Positions 54,800 through 64,000 of a DNA stretch of 64,000 bases are shown one piece after another (position 1 is the first letter of the stretch; the number at the start of each line of letters is the position of its first letter). Position numbers and translations under genes: made by a program. This DNA is from Daucus carota subsp. sativus (lineage: Eukaryota > Streptophyta > Magnoliopsida > Apiales > Apiaceae), in the NCBI RefSeq assembly GCF_001625215.2, contig NC_030385.2:1791135-1855134 (forward strand), in the 5' to 3' direction. Below the pieces are notes generated by a model, which did not search any database, was not told the DNA's origin, and saw only the letters and a list, made by a program, of their open reading frames with translations.

Positions 54800-57731
54800 G
54801 CACAAGGCTATGACATAATATTTGTTACCACAGGTTTGATTTTTTGATTTCATTTGGATAGGTATTGGACTATTGGCCACTTGATTTCATTTTTTCTTTT
54901 GTTTTTGCTAGCTTGGCTAACATTTTTGACGGGTCTCTTATTTTGGATCCGGGGTTCCTGGTCCATGTGATGTATTATTCCATTTCTCACGATTTATTTC
55001 AAATGCGATAGATATTTTAAGTATATTTTCAAGGGTTTTATCATAAATGCTCAATTTTAAAAAAAAATTTGCAAAAATATTATCATTTTTTTAAATAAAT
55101 TGCAAAACAATTATATTTCAAAATATATTTGCAAAAACACGGAAGTTGCATATGCAATTATATCTGCAACTGCTAGCAACCATACATGTGACCACAAATG
55201 CAACATTGAAAAAAATTGTTGAAAATTACATTTAATTGCATAATAAATTGCAAGTGGTTGCAAATGACGAAAATAAGTACCATGCGGGGCTAGTATTAAA
55301 CCACAAAAGCAACTAAAAATAATCACAAACCAACCAATTAAGATGGGGAGAAAGGTCGTCGGAGGTGTTCGAGGAAATGATCGTGAGAGAAAATAGAAGC
55401 GGTAGGGCGAAACGACGGCATAGCGGAGGAAATATCGTGAGCGATGGAGTGATGAAGTCGCGGCACAGATCTCGAGATGACGAAAGGTCGAACATGCGTA
55501 GAAAGTCTTCCCCACATGATTTAAGGATGAGATCTAGAGTTTTGAATTGGGAATTGCGTGACTGTCGCACAACACTGTGTGTGAGTGGTGGGCGATAACT
55601 CGAGAAATGAAATGGAAGAGATCGGTGAATGTGTGTTTGGCTTACTCTTCTGCTTTTTGTCTCTTACTTCATCAAAAAAACCGTATTTTCGTGATTATTG
55701 AAGGCAAGTAGTAATTTTGCAATAAATATAGTACAAATAAGCATTATTGCCAAATTTCCTATTTTTAATCTGTCTGAGGTTGAAAGTAATTTGTAATTAT
55801 TTTGACTTGTTTGAATGTAAAATATTTAATTATAATAATCATTCATAATTAGTTCAAGTGTGAACTATAATTTTGTCTTGACTCATTAAAATATTATATT
55901 GATGCATCATATTCAGATTCATATATTTGCCAATTATTTCTGTAGTTACTATAAATACATGCTTGTTAAAAATTATAATTAGTTAAATACATGCAATTTA
56001 TCATTGTTACCGCACACATGCACGTATCAATATCATTAATTATAAGGATTTATAATACTATCAATATAGATGACTAATATTACAACACTAAATTAAAGTT
56101 ATCAACACAAATAATTTACATTTCGAATTAGTAATAATATTAAAATTGATATGAAGAGCAACTAACACGTTTATATGAATGAAGTAAATCTTCTATATTT
56201 TAGTTATTTTTGAATGTCAGTATAGAGAAAATAAGATGATAGAAGTTGAGAAGCCAAAGAGAAAGAAAAGACTGACTATTAAATTTTTTAATATGTCTCA
56301 TGTACTAACAAATTGTTAACAAAATTAAACGACTGATCTACTTTATTAATAAATTCTCAACGGTAAAAATGAAGAACGATTTACTACAACAACAACTTCC
56401 CAATAGATAAAATTTTGACCCATCTACTTCATCAAATTACCAACAGTTGTTATGATATATATGTCATCTATATATACCTTATCTTATCATTTCTTAACAA
56501 ATTAGCAATAAAATCATCAACCAAAATGAGGACAAACGAAGCACCAAGTTTGCAATGAAAATTCTTTCACTGAATCATAACAGGTCTATTGGTATTCAAA
56601 TGCTAAATTTTTCATTGGTAATACATTGATAATTTAATCACCATAACTTAGCGGGAGTTGTTGGCGTTCACGTTTCCCAACAAAATATTTCGTTAGTAAA
56701 TATTGGTCAGTGAATGTTGGTGATTTGTGGCTAACTGTTTGAACTCATCTTGGACAATAAATAGTCAGTAATTCTGGAATTTCTTGTAGTGTGTCTCTCC
56801 GCGAATGAAACCTATATAATTTCCCAGCTTTCCTCTTTGATTTTAAGATTTGATAATAAATAAGTTTGTCATTATAATAAAAATATAGTATAAAATAATT
56901 TTACATCTATTAATAATAATATTTATTTAACCGCATCAAATAAATATTTATTTAACATTTTATGTATAGGATGATTCATTTATTTTGCCATACAAAATTT
57001 TAAGATATTGAGTTGATGTGTGTATTAAAAATCTCTTGCAACTTTGGTGTTTATCTGTTTTGGTAGAAAGACAAGAAATTATTTTCATTCAAATGAAGGG
57101 ATGTGAGATTGTAATGATATATTATGAGGCCAATGAAGCTGCATGAATAACCAGAAGTTCATCTGAGAGTGAACATGAACAGTCCACTGCTGCAAATCAC
57201 AGCTCTGGTGATTACTGATTCTGATGATTTGTATCTCATGGCAAGATTCAATGACTGGCCCGGGTAATGAGGACTGATCTAGGATTTCTCCCCAGAGAAC
57301 TTCTATAATTTATAAATTTATAAAATTTAGATCGTTGAAAAATTGTCGAGGGAAATGTGCCCCCTGTCCCTTACTAGAAGCTTCTTTGCCTCGGCTTAAA
57401 CCTCGTATTTAAATTATTTCTGATTTTAAGCTGAAAAATGTCCGTTTGTGTAATACATCAAAAGTCGGCCTAATGATAGAAATAAGCCCGAAATTGACTT
57501 AAAGTTAAAAGTTAGTTTGAGATACTTTTTTCAGTAACTTATTCTTTTTAATAAAAATTACTCATAAGTCATAAGTTACTCATAAATCACTTTTATTTTT
57601 ATTATTGTATAATACACCATAAGTTATAAGCTCAGCAAAACACGTTCCCAGATTTGCTCCGAGAACTGGCCTGCCTTGGCACTATTCTGTTCCATTTGGT
57701 GGTTCTACTTTGTAAGTTTTTCGCAAATGAT
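54800..57731. repeat. Duplicated intergenic segment, copy B
   Basis: Its left part (54800-54965) matches 34908-35060 upstream of FAD5, a middle part (55785-55900) resembles 41085-41215, and its right part (57655-57731) matches 41310-41406. No gene; several weak ORFs at 55100-55620 have no domain. The region 55900-57060 is AT-rich. 57146-57210 resembles 59200-59270 on the other side of the GST. Confidence 0.65.
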
Positions 57732-57931
57732 TGGCAATGGGTTTTTGCTAGAAATCATCTGCACTGTTGTGTAACTACGGAAGCCACATTGTTTTGATTT
57801 TGATTGTTAAACCGCATATCATTGCTTGACTGTTTTTATTATTAGTATCAGAAATATGATTCTGCACTTGAGCACACGCCAACTTTCTTATTATCACAAG
57901 CAGAACTGAATGCACTTAAAATCCACACACA

Positions 57932-58948
57932 CTAGGCTTGCTGCATGGCCTGAAACTTGGAGATCAGCTTGTCCCTTGGAGGCATGCTTTCTTTTATCAC
58001 CGGAACTTCTGAGAAGTCCTTCATCCATTTTGACAGCACTGGAAATTGTTCTTCTTTGATGATATCTTGACCACTAGTTTCTTCCAAGATACTGATGAGA
58101 TTGGCCATCCATCCCAATACAAGATCTAGGAACCCGATGGTCTCTCCGCCAAAGAACCTCTTTCCTTGGAGCTGTTCCTCGACGTATTCTAGGTTCCTCC
58201 TGGCTTCTAACTTTGCCTCCTCTTGTTCTATGCCTTTTCTTAGAACACTTCGAAATATCGATGACAAAAGCTACAAATGACCGGTTGAAACATGTCAAAG
58301 ATTGATCAATAACTATCATTGCACGTCTTAACTAATTGAGACGGTAAACGCTATTTCATGTAATAGCGTTTTACTTCTAAAATGTCACGTTGTGTTACTT
58401 TTTTAGTGATTTTCAGACCTAAACGCAACACGATCCAGAGCTAAACGTGACACGATCCGGTGTTTTTTTTCCCAAAAATCGAATTGCTAGATTATCTGGC
58501 GTTAATAAATGATATTTTGGATGTATTTTGGACATTACTGGTGTTGTTTTGTGATATATGAGGCTTTTAATCATAAGTTACTTGTAAATGAAAAAATAAC
58601 TTTTAGTTTACAACTTATTACGACAGTTGAAATTCTCACCTTTTCGTCACCAAATTTGGCCCAGAAACGAGCTGTGGCTCTCTCCGCTGGATCATCAGGA
58701 AGAAGAGGAGTTTCCTTCCATGTTTCTTCAATATACTCAAGAATGACAAGAGATTCTGATATTGGTTTTTCATTGTGAACAAGCACAGGGACTTTCTTGT
58801 GAACTGGATTGTACTTCAAAAGCTCAGCACTCTTGTGGGGAAAATCCTCCAAAACTGTATCAAATTCTATGCTTTTGAGCTTCAGTGCCCAGACGATCCT
58901 CAAGGCAAAGGGGCTTGAGAATGTCCTGAAAAGCCTCACTTCTGCCAT
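57932..58948 (-). CDS. GSTU: Tau-class glutathione S-transferase
   Basis: Two exons, 58948-58640 (103 codons) and 58270-57932 (112 codons plus stop), join in phase 0 with donor AAG|GTGAG and acceptor TGTAG, giving 215 aa, near the family norm. The N-terminal thioredoxin-like domain has the Ser active-site segment RTFSSPFALRI (Ser 12) and the glutathione-binding ISESLVILEYI. The C-terminal helical domain follows in exon 2. One intron at this place is typical of tau GSTs. They conjugate glutathione to electrophiles in the cytosol and respond to stress and auxin. A TATA box GGTATAAAAG lies at 59000-58991. A second copy of the last 22 codons is at 44680-44754. No defect seen. Confidence 0.94.
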
Positions 58949-58990
58949 TTTGTTGATGCAAAACTAAGGTAGTTTAGAATGTATCTCTGT

Positions 58991-59000
58991 CTTTTATACC
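58991..59000 (-). promoter_or_regulatory. TATA box of the GST
   Basis: GGTATAAAAG on the minus strand, about 45-50 bases before the ATG, implying a leader of only about 15-25 bases. Confidence 0.65.
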
Positions 59001-59002
59001 CA

Positions 59003-59445
59003 AGTTTCGTGTTTTTTGCCGGCCTCGTGTAACATCAGCATCAGTATTTTGAAAGCAGGCCTAGAGTAAATTATCTGGTAAAAAACAGAAAAAGCAGGCC
59101 TGAGATTAACTCTTTCAAATCCGAAATATTTTGGAGACTTCTATGATCGTTCTTTGTTATTATGTCTTGGGTAATGATGCTTGATTAGACACGCCCCGTA
59201 AATAACCAAAATTTTCTGTGAGAGTGAACATGAACAACATGACAATGTTGCAAAACACAGCTCTCAATCATGTTGAATTTAATCTATATATTTATTTATC
59301 ATTTACAGCGTGCGAGATGCAACTATTTTGCGTTTTGCATGCACATTTGAAGAGTGTAATTACAGAACATACAGTGCATTAGTCCTAACTATAGATCCTC
59401 TGGAGATTACATATGAGGTATGATTTATACAGTGTCACAAGATAG
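59003..59445. other. Spacer between GST and TPR genes
   Basis: GST promoter and TPR 3' UTR. 59200-59270 resembles 57146-57210 (shared GAGAGTGAACATGAACA), perhaps a trace of a former tandem GST copy. No gene. Confidence 0.6.
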
Positions 59446-62400
59446 TTACAGTACCCCATCTTGTGTCTGATCCAGGGGTTCGAGAACCAGAACGCCACCA
59501 TCATTAAGACCTAATGCAAACTGGCTAGGGTCACGGGGATGAGCTGCAATGGCAAGCGGATACACAGTTTTCCTATGTAATTGCAGCACAAAGTGGTGTT
59601 AGAGAAGAGTAAATGAACGTGTTAGCTTTTAAAATGACTAATTTAATATTTTGTGTTTTTCCCACGCGTACCTTGGGCTTGAAGTGAGATAAGCTTCGGG
59701 ACTAATCTTACACTGTAGAACCAGTGCTGCACTGAACACAATGATGTCCCCACTTTCAAAAGCTGCGTATACTGACTGGCTATCGCATGAATATGTTGCA
59801 CAAGTAATTGGTCCAGTTGAATGCCCGCGAAACCACTGCAGAAACACCACATTCTTAGAGTACATCTCTTCTATCAGACACAAAAACAACGAAATATTCT
59901 TCAGTGTAATAGAGAACGGTTTTAAAGAAAATTGTACTTCCTTCATATGGAACATAGCAAATGATTATTGACAGAATCAATCTTAAATGGTGGCAAACCA
60001 AGATATTTGAGTAACTCTTAAACGCTGCACACCTGTTCAATGCATTTAAGTTCTGGTGCCTCATATACTGCGATAAGAGTTTCATTGAAAACCAACAAAT
60101 GAATTTGGTCTTGGTGAAACTGTACACGGTTCTTCCGAGGAGGGTTTCGTCCTCGACCAGAAGAAATATGCACGGGTTTATTGGCTTGGTCATTCCATAC
60201 TTCCGTGCTCCAAACACAGATCTGAAAGGAGGATAAAACCCGAGTCACTACTGAACATCTCACGACATTAAGGGGGAGCATATAAACCATCTTCTGTGTG
60301 GGAATTTGCTAATGGAATGAGTTTTCATTATGAAAACAAGAGAAATACCCGACTATCAGCTCCTGATGAAACAAGAGCATTTAGAATAGTGGAAAAGGCA
60401 AGGCCAGTGACTCGATCCTGATGACCCTCTAACTTGCCTTCCATCTGTGTCATTCAATAATTAGACCATCAGTGTATACATATCATTTTAATTTGATCCA
60501 AACTATCAAGATGTCAATGATGGTACAAACCTTATCCATTCTGACGTTATATATGAGTATTGAAGAGTCATCCATTCCAAGTGCAAGGATGTTGTTATCT
60601 TGGGGATTCAAGGCAAGGCAAGTTGCTGTTGGCGGCGGAGGCGCAAGCGTTGCCCTATTCTGTCCATAGAAAGTGTATTGGAAGATCTTAGAACATATTG
60701 TTCAAGGTAGGAAGATAGAAAATCCTAGAACCAAATAGTAAATAGGCCCGATGAAACTATAAGCTGTAAAAAGTATTCACCATGAAAGTTATAATGCTAA
60801 ACACGGAAACTTTTCCTCCCGAGCCAGATATTACAAAAGCATCATTGTTTGTAAGAGCAAGACACGCTACAGCGTCTTCAGGTTTTGTCATACTGAGGTC
60901 ATTGATCATCAGTCTTCCAGTGGCAGGTCGCCATAACTCAGGGAGAAATTTAACAGTGGCCTACAAGAATAAGAGGAAATTAGTGAGACAAGAATGACAA
61001 ACGTATGAAAAGCGTAAGAAGCCAAAATACACCTTTCCATCCCGATTCTGCTCATTTCTATGCCATTTCCATAGTTTGTGCAGGCCATTATATGCTAATG
61101 CCAGTATGGCCTCTCCTGAATCTGTGTAGATCAACCTGGTGATCTGAAATACCAATGAAAAGTATAAGGTGCATTACAGAACTCTGGGTAAGATAACTAT
61201 TACACATAACGGAGTTGCCAAAAATTATCTAAGCTACCTACGCACACTTATTTCTGTAAATGTTCTACATTTAGTACTATAAACACTGATACAAGTCTCA
61301 GCACCATTGCAAGAGGAATATGTCATATTACATGGAAATATAATGATCAACGAAAGCTCAAACAGTAAACCTAAATGGCTGAATCCAGCTGCATAATATG
61401 ATAAATTTTATCAAACAAAAATTTTGCATTACTAACAGTAATAGATACACATACTTGTGCTGATGATGAAGTATCAGGAAGTCTCAGAAAATGAAGTTGA
61501 GATTGTTCACTCATTTCTTCCGGCTTCCAAACCCTAGACTTTGCCATCTCACCAGTCATCCCGTGATTTACAAGTGGCCAAGTATGACTTTGTTCATTCT
61601 GCATAATGATTCAGTAGTTTTTTATAGTGAACAGAAAAGACAAATGTGCCTTGCAACAGAAAAGAAGTAGATGTATCGGAAAATCAGAAAGACTAAAACA
61701 AAAGAATAAACGACAAAGCATGCAACTCTCAAAAGATCGATGAATCAGCTCTTCTGATACAACTATATCCGGATTTACTAGAGGTGCATCTCTTTCCACC
61801 AGACCACATTTTGTTGCAATAGACAAACCCATAAAAAGCAAGTCAAATTGAGTAATAGATATAAGTAACAACAAAAAGGATCAGTATTAATAAAGTTTGT
61901 TTTCCTTTCCCAAAAGAGGCAGGAGAACCTTATAAGATCAGGCACAAAGTGGAAAACACTAGAATGCAGAGAAAGTGGGACTGGGAGGAATTTGGAACAG
62001 GCGGTACCTCATCGACTGACTGTAAATGTCTAGCTCTCTTCTGCACGGATTCATAGTCTGCAGTATGATAAACCATTTCGGGATTAGTACTACTAGGATG
62101 GTTAACATAGATGCCATCACTATTATAAAGAATATAAAAAAGCTATCATGAAGTATTAAAAGAGAGAAAATGCTATCATAAATTATGGCAAAAATGGATT
62201 ACGCAATCACTCATAAGTAAACTACAACAAACAATAGTATAATAAATACAAAAGCAATATAGATGGTTTAAGCCGTGTCTATGTGAGTAAAAATAATACT
62301 AAAAAAAAGCAAGTACCATAATGTGATACTGGAACCAGTGCGAGCCTCTTTCGAAGAGGCAAATGTACCTTAATTGGTCTGAACTGTTGGTACAGATAAT

Positions 62401-64000
62401 TCAGCCTCTTGTTTGTTTCTAATCATCGTAATACAGACTATAGCAGGCACTTCTAGGATTCCCGATATAAGAACGCTAAATCGAATATATCAATCAAATG
62501 ATACCTTCCCTGGAACTCTAAAGAATGTTACTATCAAAGTGACATCCTATTTCTTCAATACATTTATGACATTCTTCCTCTCCACATTCCTATCCTTGCA
62601 CATTATGTGTAGCGTGTTCCAGTTGAAAATATTAGAATGCTGATAACCGGCTGTTTAAGATGAATAACTTCAAATCTTGTAAACCACAGAACTTTAAGTA
62701 CACAAACTACTGAACCTGGCAGCAGGGGAGTAATCATGATTTAAAAACATTTAAGCATGATCGGAACTTTGTTCGGGCATGGCCAGATAATTTGTAGCCA
62801 TGAATTTTAATATATTTAAGTTGTTCCAAATGTTGGCTTTAGGTATCTGGAAGATAGACGCATAGTTATACGACTAGGACTGCCACAATAGGTAATAAGC
62901 TAAATGCATGATACATATACACAATACAACAGCACAAAGTGATTCATATATAGCGGTAGATGTAGTCTATCATCCACTAAAACAGTTCTCGACATAATTA
63001 CGAGACAGTAATAACTAAGACTAACAATTTATGAAGTATCTGATAAAACTGAGAATGTTAAAAGGACTATTAGTTACACAAACTGTGTTGAATCATCAAG
63101 ATTACCAGTATTATCTCGAGCACTCAAGCCTTTGGGACCTCCAAGAGTCTGAAAAGATAAAAAGAAGAGGAAATAATCATAAACTATAGAATCATATTTC
63201 AAATTCCCAATCGAAGAATACTAACATGAAACATCACATGTGTTCCTGCACCAGGAGCAACATGAGGGGGGAAATCACAACTTACAAGTTGTGTGGTCAC
63301 TCCAGAGGGAGCCCGAGCACCGTATATTTGCCCACAAGAATGATCTACATATAGTGTTTGAACACCAGGGTGAGGCTTTGGATTCTTACAGTGATGATGT
63401 TGCCATTTCAAGCTGCAAATGGAAAAAACAAAGATGATGAGAGTAATTATTAGATTTCCTCAATAGTCAGAGAAAACAATAGGTACCTCTGGTTAATCAA
63501 TCTCTGCAGCCTAGAGTTTTCAATGTTGGGAAGCTGAAGTTTATCTCGAAAAAGTGGATTTTCCTCGATAGACATTTTAAGCATCTCAAGCACATTTGAC
63601 CTGGCTTCTTTGGTATCCCCGTACATAGAAAATTCTGCATTCGCCCTAGAAATTGGAAAACATCCCATAACAGTCGAACAAATGAAAAATAGGAGGCCAA
63701 ATTATCTAAGGGTCGTTTCAATCATATAGTACCATGAGGTTGCAATTTCGGAATATACAATTTTCATAAGATTAATGTGTGCAAGTCCTGGCATTATCCA
63801 ACAATCGTAACTAGTATAGGTTCATTTTTAAGCTACACAACAGCATGGAACAGGCAAAGAAAGTAAACTAAATAAGCGGATCAACACATACAATAATATA
63901 AGATGTGAAGAAAACACCTGAAGTTTGGCGATCTCAGAAGCAGAGTCATTTTGGTGAGATCATTATCATGAGTAACGGAAAAAACTGTCAACTCTTTTCT
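59446..64000 (-). CDS. TPR: TOPLESS-related corepressor (partial; first WD40 propeller apparently missing)
   Basis: Exons on the minus strand: 64000-63918 (cut by the window), 63645-63487, 63412-63226, 63148-63106, 62057-62008, 61598-61455, 61143-61033, 60960-60781, 60659-60531, 60444-60349, 60221-60033, 59835-59672 and 59572-59446; all junctions keep frame. The first exons match the end of the N-terminal TOP (LisH/CTLH) domain: YGDTKEARSNVLEML, then NPLFRDKL and LINQ. KRARHLQSVDE follows, then directly WKPEEMSEQSQ and the C-terminal WD40 propeller (LIYTDSGEAILALA, VQFHQDQIHLLV, FALGLNDGGVLVLEP). About 450 residues of first propeller between them are absent. A possible eroded exon (LVERDAPLVNPD, near 61815-61735) lacks clean borders. 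TOPLESS proteins bind EAR motifs and recruit histone deacetylases. This copy may be truncated or a pseudogene. Confidence 0.85.

Noticed and set aside
55111..55598. Overlapping ORFs on both strands (up to 134 codons)
   Set aside because: No domain on either strand. The region looks like part of an old repeat with T- and A-rich ends that I could not delimit.
56768..56795. Right terminus ending TTGTAGTG, possible CACTA element
   Set aside because: No matching left end found upstream. The same holds for CGTAGTG at 54553-54559.

Overview
The window is nuclear DNA of a flowering plant, most likely a eudicot. The genes are split by introns with GT...AG borders, the intergenic DNA is AT-rich, plant TATA boxes precede several genes, and the mobile elements are typical plant families (Tat-lineage Ty3/gypsy, Tnt1/Tork-like Copia, L1-type LINEs, CACTA, and many Stowaway and Tourist MITEs). 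I cannot name the species. An asterid is plausible, and Apiaceae is only a guess.

Layout. 1-14562 is the 3' part of a Tat-lineage Ty3/gypsy element. It holds the end of pol (+), a four-exon 930-codon antisense gene with a PF04195-like 'putative gypsy type transposon' N-terminus (-), a second antisense ORF of 153 aa with its own minus-strand TATA box, then a polypurine tract and the 3' LTR. A complete but gag-pol-less relative (5005-10970, LTRs identical by eye, TSD CTGGG) is inserted inside intron 1 of the antisense gene. From 14563 the host chromosome follows: a Stowaway MITE with a Tourist MITE inside it, a LURP-one-related gene whose intron carries a MITE within a MITE, a long gene-poor stretch, an AHP6-type pseudo-phosphotransfer gene, a MITE-rich spacer, and a plastid acyl-lipid desaturase (FAD5/ADS3 type).

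35.5-44.8 kb is repeat-rich. It holds RNase H and LINE remnants, a complete 3035-bp CACTA transposon carrying exon fragments of three unrelated host genes (PI-PLC, FATB thioesterase, plastidic type I signal peptidase), and the last 22 codons of a duplicated GST. An intact, young Copia element (44810-50055) comes next, followed by an intronless group-A UGT with Arg at PSPG position 22, a short retroposed sequence with perfect target duplications, a complete tau GST, and the C-terminal part of a TOPLESS-related corepressor gene that seems to lack its first WD40 propeller.

How the parts relate. The host genes are independent functions: cytokinin signalling (AHP6), plastid lipid desaturation (FAD5), specialised-metabolite glycosylation (UGT), detoxification (GST) and transcriptional repression (TPR). 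There is no operon-like logic. The region has been shaped by nested insertion and by a local duplication joining the FAD5 upstream flank and the GST 3' end. The duplicate near 57.7 kb preserves the empty site of the CACTA insertion.
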